The notes beneath the pieces are model-generated. The model did not search any database. It was not told the origin of the DNA and was given only the letters and a program-made list of their open reading frames with translations. Below are positions 1-7,434 of a stretch of DNA of 60,986 bases, piece by piece. Position 1 is the stretch's first letter. Every line of letters starts with the position of its first letter. The DNA comes from Acidimicrobiales bacterium (lineage in GTDB: Bacteria > Actinomycetota > Acidimicrobiia > Acidimicrobiales > SHLQ01): positions 61,659 through 122,644 of the forward strand of contig JAHDEJ010000014.1 of assembly GCA_020628865.1 (NCBI GenBank). The letters are read 5' to 3'. A program made the translations under genes and the position numbers.

Positions 1-532
1 CCGACACGAGATAGCCGCCGTCGACCGGCACGGCCTTGGTCGAGAATCCCTCGGTGGCTCCGGCACTGACCCCCTCGGAGAATGGCTGGCTGTGGATGAC
101 CTGGCGTTGGGTCACGCCCTCCCGAAGGATGGACCGATGGGCATGGAGCGTGGCCGTGTCCTCCGCGGAGAGGTCGAGGTCGTCCGCAACCTGCCCGGTC
201 AGCAGCGTCGTCGCGACGTGCATGTTGAACGTGAGTGCGGTCGCCCCGCAGTAGCGACCGAGCTCCTCGGAGGCGAGGGCATAGCCGACGAAATCGCCGC
301 CGAGGCCGCCGTCCTCCTTCGGAATGCAGATGCCGAGCAGACCGGCGTCGGCGAAGTCCGCCCAGTTGGCGTGGGGAAACTCAGCGGCGAGGTCGTGGGC
401 GGCAGCGCGGCCGGCGATGGCCGGACCGAGCGCCCGCACGCGGTCGACGAGGTCGAGGCGCTCGGGGGTGAGGATCGGGTCGTCGGCTTCCGTGTGGCGG
501 GCGGCGACGGCGGGAGTTTCGATGGTGGTCAT
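1..532 (-). CDS. acyl-CoA dehydrogenase, N-terminal part (runs off window)
   Basis: Partial gene; only the first 177 codons are inside the window, starting with ATG at 532. The translation begins MTTIETPAVAARH and shows the helical N-terminal domain of acyl-CoA dehydrogenases, including a segment LLGICIPKEDGGLGGDF that matches the family's G-x-x-G-x-x-x-P-x-x-x-G-G-x-G motif. The FAD middle domain and catalytic C-terminus lie beyond the left edge, so substrate class and active-site base cannot be judged. Its ATG overlaps the stop of the upstream alpha/beta hydrolase in an ATGA, so the two are translationally coupled and probably act on the same acyl-CoA route under the PaaX-type regulator. 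Confidence 0.85.
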   Translation of the reverse strand, partial: MTTIETPAVAARHTEADDPILTPERLDLVDRVRALGPAIAGRAAAHDLAAEFPHANWADFADAGLLGICIPKEDGGLGGDFVGYALASEELGRYCGATALTFNMHVATTLLTGQVADDLDLSAEDTATLHAHRSILREGVTQRQVIHSQPFSEGVSAGATEGFSTKAVPVDGGYLVS

Positions 533-1335
533 TGCACGTCCTCGGGTGATCGGAGAAAGGAGCGGATGTATTCGTTGACGACGTCCGGATCTTCGGACGG
601 GGAGAGGTGGCCGACCCCGGGCAGGATCTGCAGTTCGGCGTTCGGAAGCCCGTCCGCCAGCACCCGGGCGTACTCGACGGGCGTTTCCTCATCGAGTTCA
701 CCGACCAATACGAGCGACCGATGCGCAATGCGAGGCAGGTCGGCTCGAAGATCGTTGTGGGGAAGACACTGCACGGCGGCTCGAAACCCATCCGCGGTGA
801 TGTCGCCGAATGCGTCGATGAGCTCGGCCCGAACCTGCGGGGCGAGCGGTCGTCCGACGATTGCGTCGAGGACCATCGGGGCGATGTCGGCGGGCGTCAT
901 GCCCGCGTCGATGGGATCGAGCCGGGCGGCGATCCAGTCCTCGGCCAGCGTGCCGTTCATGCCGAACGCCGGGCTGGTGTCGAGCAACACCATTCGCCGC
1001 ACCCGTTCCGGGTGCCGCAACGCCGTATGCAGTGCGTGCATCCCGCCGAAGGAGAGGCCGACGAGGTCGACGCGGTCCAGCTGCAGCTCGTCGAGGAGCT
1101 GAACGATGCGGTTGGCGATCGTGCCGTAGGTCAGGGTCGGCTCGCCGTGCGATGCCCCGTAGCCCGGCATGTCCCAGGCGATGCAGCGGAACTCGGCGGA
1201 GAGGGAGCGAAGCTGTGGCCCCCACGCCTTGCGGGTGCCGCCGAGGCCGTGGAGGAACAGGATGGCGGGAGCATCGGAGTTTCCGGTTTCGCGCCAGGCC
1301 GTTGGTCCGTCGAGGTGGTCCGTGAACTCGTTCAT
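529..1335 (-). CDS. alpha/beta hydrolase
   Basis: 268-aa cytoplasmic alpha/beta hydrolase. An oxyanion-loop motif FLHGLGGTRKAW sits near residue 29, the nucleophile elbow GLSFGG places Ser95, and a late GVGHLS gives the catalytic His near 243. An Asp in the GELDEETP loop (about 215) is the likely acid. The start is ATG 1335; it overlaps the stop of the PaaX-like regulator by 4 nt, and its own stop overlaps the next acyl-CoA dehydrogenase. The fold resembles 3-oxoadipate enol-lactonase and related C-C or ester hydrolases, but the substrate cannot be told. A clear paralogue lies at 10505-11293 (shared DTS-AFG segment, same GVGHLS end). Confidence 0.85.
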   Translation of the reverse strand: MNEFTDHLDGPTAWRETGNSDAPAILFLHGLGGTRKAWGPQLRSLSAEFRCIAWDMPGYGASHGEPTLTYGTIANRIVQLLDELQLDRVDLVGLSFGGMHALHTALRHPERVRRMVLLDTSPAFGMNGTLAEDWIAARLDPIDAGMTPADIAPMVLDAIVGRPLAPQVRAELIDAFGDITADGFRAAVQCLPHNDLRADLPRIAHRSLVLVGELDEETPVEYARVLADGLPNAELQILPGVGHLSPSEDPDVVNEYIRSFLRSPEDVQ

Positions 1336-2138
1336 GCGACGCTCCGTTTGAAGGTCGGGGCGGTGGCTTCGAGATGGGCGATGGACCGGGGATACAACTC
1401 GGCGTCGCGCCCGGAGAAGGCCGATCGTGCGAACGGTTCGGGCCATGTGGGACCGAGCACCTGATGGGGAAGGCCGGGATCGGCGTAGCGGGCGGCGCGC
1501 CAGGCATCGATCGCAAGGACGTGCTGACGGAACGCCTCGGCATCGGACTGCGGTTCGGCCGTGCCCTCGCCGACCATTCGTTCGACGTGGTCGTAGCGCT
1601 CGCGGATCTGGTCGAGGTCCCACGACTCGGAGACGACATCGGCGAGCCGTCCGAGTGGGCCATGTTCGGCGACCCACAACCGGGTTCGGGCGTCGAGGTT
1701 TTCTCGGGTCAGGCGCCGGGCAGCTTCGTCGAGTCGGCCGGCGGGTGCGATGAGCAGGCCGTTCGCCAGTTGGCCGAAGCCGAGGTCGAGCAACGATGCG
1801 CGGATGCGGTAGCGGAGATTTCGTTCGGCCTCCGGCACGCTGAACGTGGCCAGCACCCATCTGATCTCGCCGACTTCAGGTTGTTGAAAGATGCGCAGGT
1901 CGCCGTCGGCGAAGAATGCTTCCCCGGCAGGCGTGAGGGCGTAGCCGGCGAGGCCGCTGCGTTCGTCGGCGCTGATCAATCCGTCGCGTTTGAGCCGCGA
2001 GACCGCGGTGCGGGTCGACGCCGGTTCGATCCCCAACGGTTCGAGGAGCTGCACGAGGTGAGAAATGGCGATCCAGCTGCCGCGCTCACGAAGAAAGCGG
2101 CCGAACAACGTCAGCGTCAGATCACGCGCACTGGACAC
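1332..2138 (-). CDS. PaaX-family transcriptional regulator
   Basis: 268-aa regulator of the PaaX type. The N-terminus is a winged helix (LTLFGRFLRERGSWIAISHL, then RTAVSRLKRDGLISADERSG), followed by a central domain and a C-terminal region with the WPEPFAR segment seen in the family. PaaX of Escherichia coli represses phenylacetate catabolism and responds to phenylacetyl-CoA; here the ligand is probably also an acyl-CoA. The start is GTG 2138. It is first in a coupled run regulator - hydrolase - acyl-CoA dehydrogenase, each joined by a 4-nt overlap, so it likely controls its own operon. No paa catabolic genes are visible, so I give no gene symbol. Confidence 0.85.
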   Translation of the reverse strand: MSSARDLTLTLFGRFLRERGSWIAISHLVQLLEPLGIEPASTRTAVSRLKRDGLISADERSGLAGYALTPAGEAFFADGDLRIFQQPEVGEIRWVLATFSVPEAERNLRYRIRASLLDLGFGQLANGLLIAPAGRLDEAARRLTRENLDARTRLWVAEHGPLGRLADVVSESWDLDQIRERYDHVERMVGEGTAEPQSDAEAFRQHVLAIDAWRAARYADPGLPHQVLGPTWPEPFARSAFSGRDAELYPRSIAHLEATAPTFKRSVA

Positions 2139-2321
2139 CCCACCGGTCTAACACATTCGTGACGTTCGCAAAATATTCGCCACACTGCCGCCACACCCCA
2201 ACCCGAAAAGCGCGCAATCTCACCACCGTTCAACCACCTACCGCGCGCACCCCCTCACATCGGTACCAGGTACCGATGTGAGGAGTTGGTGACGGAGGGT
2301 GTTGGCTGGCGGTGCCGCTGG
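2139..2321. promoter_or_regulatory. intergenic region with PaaX-operon promoter
   Basis: 183-bp gap between the PaaX-like gene (start 2138) and the stop of the MBL/rhodanese gene (2322), both on the minus strand. It must hold the promoter of the regulator-hydrolase-dehydrogenase run. It contains one striking element, a perfect palindrome at 2253-2283 listed separately; the rest shows nothing I can name. Confidence 0.5.
2253..2283. terminator. perfect 31-bp palindrome, terminator or operator
   Basis: Two 15-bp arms (CCTCACATCGGTACC and its exact reverse complement) flank a single A at 2268. The element begins 38 bp past the stop of the MBL/rhodanese gene and lies about 115 bp upstream of the PaaX-like start. 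Position after a stop favours a transcription terminator, but there is no T-run and the centre has no proper loop. A twofold-symmetric operator for the PaaX-like protein is the alternative. Confidence 0.5.
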
Positions 2322-3701
2322 TCAGGCGGGGGCGTGGGCGGCGGTCCAGGCGCCCCAGCCGCCGAGGAGGTCGGTCACGTCGTCGAAACCGTGCAGCTTC
2401 ATCAGGCTCGCGGCGATGCTCGAACGGAAGCCGCCCGCGCAGTAGACGGCGACCGGACGGTCCCGATCCAGCGAATCCATGTCGGCCCGCAGCCTCGTGA
2501 GCGGAATCAACACCGCACCCTCGACCACACCGCCTTCCGTCTCGCCGGGCTGGCGAACGTCGAGCACCTGCAGCCCCTCGACCGAGGCCATCGCGTCCAC
2601 CATTGCGGCAACATCGAATCGCGAGCTCTGACCCACGTGATCCGGCGAACCGGCAAGTGAGCGATCCGGGTCGACCAGATGCCCGACGACACGGTCGAAT
2701 CCGATCCGGGCGAGGCGCACCTTGGCCTCCAGCTCGGTGCCGGACTCGCCAACGAGGACGATGTCCGTGTCGGGCAGCAACACACCGCCCGCGAATTCCG
2801 CATACCGGCCACCCAGACCGATGTTCACCGAACCGATGAGGTGACCGGTGGCGAAGACCTCGGGGCCACGAGTGTCCAACACGACCGCACCTGCGGCCTG
2901 CAACCGAACCACCTCGTCCAGTTCAAGCGGAGCCGGGGCCTGGTGCTCGTCGAGAATCGGCCGAATCTCGCGGTTCAGGACCGCGTCGAAGCCGAAGTAC
3001 GCGGGCGGCGCCGTCTGGCCTGTGGTGACGACCTCGATGAACTCGTCCTTCGACATGTCGGCGACGGCGTAGTTGGTCTCCCGCTGCACCCCGATCGTGC
3101 ACGACGTGTTCGTGGAGAGGTTCTTGCCGCAGGAGGACCCGGCGCCGTGCCCGGGGTAGAGCCGGGTGGCGTCCGGAAGGCTCATGAGCTTCGTGTGGAG
3201 CGAGTCGTACAGGTCTGCAGCAAGCTCCTCGCTGGTCACGCCCTTCGACGAGAGCAGGTCCGGCCGGCCGACGTCGCCGATGAACAGCGTGTCCCCGGTG
3301 AGGACACCCCACGGCTCGTCGCCTTCGTCCCGGTCGGTGACGACGATCGAGATGGACTCCGGCGTGTGTCCGGGGGTGTGGCGAATCTCGAGCTCCACCT
3401 GCCCGAGCGAGATGCGTTCGCCGTCTTCGAGCTTGCGGGATTCGAACTCGGTCTCGGCGATGCTGCCATACGCAATCTGTGCGCCGGTGGCCTCCGCCAG
3501 CTCGAGGTGGCCGCTGAGGAAGTCCGCATGGAAGTGCGTTTCGATGACGAGCTCGATGGTCAGGCCGTGCTCGGCCGCCGTTTCGAGGTAGGGCGAGACG
3601 TCACGTCGGGGATCGACCACGACGGCCCGCTTCGTGCCTTCATCGGCGATCAGATACGACGCCTGCGACAGGCAATCGAGATAGTGCTGCTCGAAAATCA
3701 T
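2322..3701 (-). CDS. MBL-fold persulfide-dioxygenase-like / double rhodanese protein
   Basis: 459-aa fusion. Residues 1-250 are a metallo-beta-lactamase domain of the ETHE1/persulfide dioxygenase group: THFHADFLSGH metal motif, HTPGHTPES, TGDTLFIGDVGRPDL and YPGHGAGSSCG. Two rhodanese domains follow. The first (about 265-355) has VGESGTE where the active Cys would be, so it is probably structural; the second (about 370-459) keeps a Cys in VYCAGGFRS. ETHE1-type enzymes oxidise glutathione or related persulfide to sulfite, and rhodanese moves the sulfane sulfur. The start is ATG 3701 with GGAG 7 nt upstream. It has its own upstream palindrome (3744-3759), suggesting sulfur- or stress-responsive control. 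Confidence 0.88.
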   Translation of the reverse strand: MIFEQHYLDCLSQASYLIADEGTKRAVVVDPRRDVSPYLETAAEHGLTIELVIETHFHADFLSGHLELAEATGAQIAYGSIAETEFESRKLEDGERISLGQVELEIRHTPGHTPESISIVVTDRDEGDEPWGVLTGDTLFIGDVGRPDLLSSKGVTSEELAADLYDSLHTKLMSLPDATRLYPGHGAGSSCGKNLSTNTSCTIGVQRETNYAVADMSKDEFIEVVTTGQTAPPAYFGFDAVLNREIRPILDEHQAPAPLELDEVVRLQAAGAVVLDTRGPEVFATGHLIGSVNIGLGGRYAEFAGGVLLPDTDIVLVGESGTELEAKVRLARIGFDRVVGHLVDPDRSLAGSPDHVGQSSRFDVAAMVDAMASVEGLQVLDVRQPGETEGGVVEGAVLIPLTRLRADMDSLDRDRPVAVYCAGGFRSSIAASLMKLHGFDDVTDLLGGWGAWTAAHAPA

Positions 3702-3743
3702 GGCCCGGCTCCACTTCTCCCCCGCCGTTCGGGGGATTCGTCC

Positions 3744-3759
3744 AAATGTACGTACATTT
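3744..3759. promoter_or_regulatory. 16-bp palindromic operator candidate
   Basis: Perfect palindrome AAATGTACGTACATTT, 43-58 nt upstream of the MBL/rhodanese ATG, in an A+T-rich patch of otherwise GC-rich sequence. Length and symmetry fit a TetR- or ArsR-type dimer site overlapping the promoter. No TetR or ArsR gene is in the window, so the binder would be encoded elsewhere. Confidence 0.6.
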
Positions 3760-3815
3760 AACCACCACGGTAGCGCAGATCATTCCGGCGTGCTCGTGAG
3801 TGCGAAAATCGCCGG

Positions 3816-5042
3816 TCAGTTCGAGCGGGCCGAGCTCCGCAGACCGAGCATGCTGAACGTCACCGCCGCCAACCCGTACACGGCAAACCCGAGCGCAAAG
3901 GACCAGACGGTCCCGTCGATCCCATCGTTGATCAGCCACGCGAGCACGGCACTTCCCGCAGTTCGGATCGACCCGATCACGGCCGCCGCCATGCCCGCCC
4001 GCTCCCCCATCGGCACCAACGCAAGGCTGGTGGCCGAGGGAAACAGTGCGACGAAGAAGGCATTGATCACGAGCAGGATCGCCATGAAGACCCACACGTT
4101 CGGCAACCAGCCCGACGCCCACGACACGACGAACAGCACCAGGGATGAGAACGAGAACCCGACGGCGGCAGCACGAACCACGGCCGAAGCCCCCACCCGG
4201 GTCACGATGCGAGTGACCGTGAGCGCGCCGCCGGCCTGCGCGAACGCGCTCGCGACGAACAGCGGCACGAACCACTCGGGCCGCTCGAAAACGGACTCCA
4301 TGATCAGTTCGATGCTGCCCAGGAACGACACGAAGGCACCACCGGCGAACATCATTCCGAGCGCATAGAAGACGGTCAGCCGGGTACGCAGCACGATGCC
4401 GGCGCTTTCGGCGATCGCCTGCGGCTGGAACGGGGTGCGCCGCTCCTCGGTGAGCGTTTCGACCATACGGCCGCCCCACACGATGACCACGACCGCCATG
4501 ACGGCCATGTACGCCATCAGCACGCGCCAACTGGCGACGAGCAGGATGCCCGACCCGAGCAGCGGCGACAGGATCGGCCCGGCGAAGAACACGGTCTGCA
4601 CCAACGACATGACCCTCGCCATCTCGTCGCCCTGGTACCGATCTCGAATCACCGCCTGCGCCACGATGCGGGGCCCGGCGGCAGAGATCCCCCAGATGAC
4701 CCGACTCACGTACAGGGTCATGAGGTTTGGCGCGAGCGCCGCCATCAGCGCCGCCGCGATGTACAACGCAAGACTCAGGTTGAGGGTCCGCTTTCGACCG
4801 ACCGAGTCCGTGAGCGGACCGTACACCGGCATCCCGAGCGCGTTGCCAAGAAGAAACAACGAGATCGTCCGTCCGAGCAGCGGGCTGTCTGGCTCGAGCC
4901 CGAATGAGATGCGCATCTCGGCGAAGCCGGGCAGGAACGCGTCGATCGCAAACGCGTTCATCATGGTGACGAGCGCGAGGAATCCGACCAACTCCTTGCG
5001 CCCCATCCGGAGCTGCACGCCTGCCGCATTCGCTCCGGTCAC
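3816..5042 (-). CDS. MFS transporter, Bcr/CflA-like exporter
   Basis: 408-aa integral membrane protein with about 12 hydrophobic segments. The loop after TM2 carries YGPLTDSVGRKRTLN, the major facilitator G-x-x-x-D-x-x-G-R-K/R motif, and the TM4 to TM5 region fits drug:H+ antiporter-1 (Bcr/CflA) proteins. GTG 5042 is the longest start; ATG 5006 (MGRKELVG) is a shorter alternative close to TM1. It lies 20 bp downstream of the CaiB-type CoA-transferase and is probably the last gene of the P450-TPR-dehydrogenase-CoA-transferase operon, exporting a product or toxic intermediate. The substrate is unknown. Confidence 0.85.
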   Translation of the reverse strand: MTGANAAGVQLRMGRKELVGFLALVTMMNAFAIDAFLPGFAEMRISFGLEPDSPLLGRTISLFLLGNALGMPVYGPLTDSVGRKRTLNLSLALYIAAALMAALAPNLMTLYVSRVIWGISAAGPRIVAQAVIRDRYQGDEMARVMSLVQTVFFAGPILSPLLGSGILLVASWRVLMAYMAVMAVVVIVWGGRMVETLTEERRTPFQPQAIAESAGIVLRTRLTVFYALGMMFAGGAFVSFLGSIELIMESVFERPEWFVPLFVASAFAQAGGALTVTRIVTRVGASAVVRAAAVGFSFSSLVLFVVSWASGWLPNVWVFMAILLVINAFFVALFPSATSLALVPMGERAGMAAAVIGSIRTAGSAVLAWLINDGIDGTVWSFALGFAVYGLAAVTFSMLGLRSSARSN

Positions 5043-5062
5043 GGGGTCAGGCTATTGCCCAG

Positions 5063-6220
5063 TCAACCGGATGCTCTTCCTCGTTCGATCAGTCGGGCTG
5101 CCAGCCCGGTCGTGTCTTCGCCGAGCGCCGGAACGACGGGCGTTGGCGGACCCACCTCGCTGATGTTGAAGGGTGGTCGGTACACCTCAGCCGAGCCGGT
5201 CGGCGTGGTCACGTCCATGAATCGTTCGCGGGCCCGGAGCTGGTCGTGTTGCCAGAGTGCGAGCGGGTCGTTGACCTGGCTGTGGGTCACGCCGCCGTCG
5301 CGCAATCGCTGGAGGATCTCGTCGGCCGACTCAGCAGCGAAGACGGCGTTGATGACGGTTTCGAGCTGGTCGATGTTGCCGATGCGATCCGTGTTGTCCC
5401 GAAACCGTGGGTCGTCGACGAGGGCGGGGTCGAGCAGGACATGCTCGGCAAACGCAGCCCAGTCGCGGTTGCTCTGCACGCCGATGAGCACGTCGGTCCC
5501 GTCGGCCAGGCCGTACAGGCCGTAGGGGGCGATGAGCGTGTGACGATGCCCGGATCGGGGCGGAACGACGTCTCGGCCCACGGCGTTGTAGGTCGGCGCG
5601 GCCGTCCACTCGGCGAGGCTTTCGAGCATCGAGACTTCGACCGACGCGCCATCCCCCGTCACCTGCTTTCGGTACAGGGCCGCCAGGATCGACGAGAAGG
5701 CGTACATGGCGGAGGCGATGTCGGCGATCGAGAACCCGACCTTGCTCGCCTGCTCCGGTGTGCCGGTCAGTGCGATCGCACCACCCTCCGCCTGGATGGC
5801 GAGGTCGTATGCCTTGTCGTCGGTTCGGGGCCCGCCGAGTCCGTAGCCGGAGATGTCGCAGGCAATCAGGCCGGGATTCGATTCGCGCAACTGGTCGGCC
5901 AACACACCCATTCGTCCGGCAGCCGACGGCGACAGATTCTGGATGAACACGTCTGCGCCGGCGATGAGCTGGTCGAACGTTGCCCGATCATCGGGATCTT
6001 TCAGATCGAGTTCGATGCTCTGCTTGCCCCGGTTCGCCCACACGAAGAACGCCGAGCTTCCCCCCATCGCGCTGTCGTAGTCCCGGGCGAAGTCGCCCTC
6101 ACCCTTGCGCTCGACCTTCAGCACCTCGGCGCCGAGATCGGCCAGCTGCCGCGTGGCGAACGGCGCCGCCACGGCCTGCTCGAGAGCCACGACGAGAACG
6201 CCGTCGAGGGGTCGTGCCAC
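5063..6220 (-). CDS. CaiB/BaiF family CoA-transferase (family III)
   Basis: 385 aa, normal length for family III CoA-transferases, which move CoA between carboxylic acids through a mixed-anhydride/thioester cycle on an Asp. The start LDGVLVVALEQAVAAPFAT is the usual N-terminus, FIQNLSP and ACDISGYGLGGP are family motifs, and the nucleophile is most likely Asp139 in KAYDLAIQAEGG. I start it at GTG 6220, 2 bp after the stop of the upstream acyl-CoA dehydrogenase; the longer open frame continues into that gene and is not real. Context (P450, dehydrogenase, exporter) suggests it activates an acid for oxidation. Confidence 0.88.
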   Translation of the reverse strand: MARPLDGVLVVALEQAVAAPFATRQLADLGAEVLKVERKGEGDFARDYDSAMGGSSAFFVWANRGKQSIELDLKDPDDRATFDQLIAGADVFIQNLSPSAAGRMGVLADQLRESNPGLIACDISGYGLGGPRTDDKAYDLAIQAEGGAIALTGTPEQASKVGFSIADIASAMYAFSSILAALYRKQVTGDGASVEVSMLESLAEWTAAPTYNAVGRDVVPPRSGHRHTLIAPYGLYGLADGTDVLIGVQSNRDWAAFAEHVLLDPALVDDPRFRDNTDRIGNIDQLETVINAVFAAESADEILQRLRDGGVTHSQVNDPLALWQHDQLRARERFMDVTTPTGSAEVYRPPFNISEVGPPTPVVPALGEDTTGLAARLIERGRASG

Positions 6221-6222
6221 GG

Positions 6223-7434
6223 TCAGCTCCGTTCGTCGCGGGGCAGGAAGCCGCCCCGCCCCTGGGGTAGTTTCATGTCGAGGATGCGCGAGGCCACAAC
6301 CGTGCGCAGGATTTGTGCGGTGCCTCCACCGATCGTGAACATGCGCACGTCCCGGTACATCCGCTCGAGCGGGTTCCGACGGCTGTAGCCGGCTGCGCCG
6401 AAGACTTGCAGGGCGTCGTTGACGACACGGATGGATGCTTCCGCCGTGAAGATCTTCGCCTGCGCGGCCATCGCTGCGTCGGGAAACGGCGACCCGTTGG
6501 CTCCCCGGGATTCTGCGGCTCGGTAGGTGAGGCTGCGGGCGGCCTCGAGCTGCACCGACATGTCGGCCAGCATCCATTGGAGGCCCTGGAACTCGGCGAT
6601 CGGCCGATCAAACTGCTCACGCTCCTTGGCGAACGCAAGGGCGAGCTCGTAGGCACCCGTGGCGATGCCCAGCCCGACGGTTCCGGCGCCCACCCGTTGG
6701 CTGTTGTAGGCATTCATCAGGTCGCCAAAGCCTTTTCGGAACCCGGAGGGCGGCATGACCATCATGTCGGCATCGATGACCATGTCGTCGAAGATGACCT
6801 CCATCTCCGGAATGGCCCGAAGGCCCATCGTCGGCTCCCGTTCGCCGAAGGTCAGCCCCGGCGTCTCGTCGCGGATCGCGAGGAAACCGCCGATGCCGAG
6901 TTCCTCGCCTTCCTCGTCGAAGACGCGGGCAAAGATGAGGTGGAGTTTGGACACGGTGCCGCCGGTGATCCAGTGCTTCATGCCGTTGAGCACGAACTTG
7001 TCGCCCTGGCGGTCTGCTCGCGTGGTCATCTGCGATGCGGCACTTCCGGCGCCGGGCTCAGTGATGCAAATCGCCGGCTTGTCGCCGGCGAGCACGAGTT
7101 CGGCTGCGAGCGCCTTTTGCGTCTCGGTGCCGTACGCCATGACGGCGCTGATCGCGCCCATGTTGGCCTCGACCGCGATGCGTCCGGTGACGCCGCACAC
7201 CTTGGCCATCTGCTCGACCACGAGCACGGCGTCGAGGAACGAGTGCCCGGGCCCGCCGTACTCGGCCGGCACGGTCATCCCGGTGAACCCGGCATCGCGC
7301 AGGGCGTGGACGTTGTCCCACGGATATTCCTGCGCTTCGTCCACCTCCGCTGCCTTCGGCGCGATCACTTCGGTCGCCAATGCCTTGGCCTTTGCCTGCA
7401 GAGCGAGTTGGTCGTCGGTGAGCTGCCAGGTCAT
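6223..7434 (-). CDS. acyl-CoA dehydrogenase family protein
   Basis: 403 aa with full acyl-CoA dehydrogenase layout: N-terminal helical domain with GFTGMTVPAEYGGPG, FAD middle domain with ITEPGAGSAAS and KHWITGG, and C-terminal helical domain ending in RMYRDVRMFTIGGGTAQI. The loop position that carries the catalytic Glu in many members (Y-E-G-T) reads I-G-G-G-T. The alternative base position in helix G (E-R in isovaleryl-CoA dehydrogenase) reads Q-R in YNSQRVGAG. The usual Glu therefore seems missing at both places. ATG 7434 overlaps the stop of the TPR gene by 4 nt. It may be a true dehydrogenase with another base, or a reductase-like variant. Confidence 0.87.
   Translation of the reverse strand: MTWQLTDDQLALQAKAKALATEVIAPKAAEVDEAQEYPWDNVHALRDAGFTGMTVPAEYGGPGHSFLDAVLVVEQMAKVCGVTGRIAVEANMGAISAVMAYGTETQKALAAELVLAGDKPAICITEPGAGSAASQMTTRADRQGDKFVLNGMKHWITGGTVSKLHLIFARVFDEEGEELGIGGFLAIRDETPGLTFGEREPTMGLRAIPEMEVIFDDMVIDADMMVMPPSGFRKGFGDLMNAYNSQRVGAGTVGLGIATGAYELALAFAKEREQFDRPIAEFQGLQWMLADMSVQLEAARSLTYRAAESRGANGSPFPDAAMAAQAKIFTAEASIRVVNDALQVFGAAGYSRRNPLERMYRDVRMFTIGGGTAQILRTVVASRILDMKLPQGRGGFLPRDERS

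Noticed and set aside
2322-3701. Glyoxalase II
   Set aside because: The MBL motifs overlap with glyoxalase II, but the two C-terminal rhodanese domains indicate the persulfide dioxygenase-like group.
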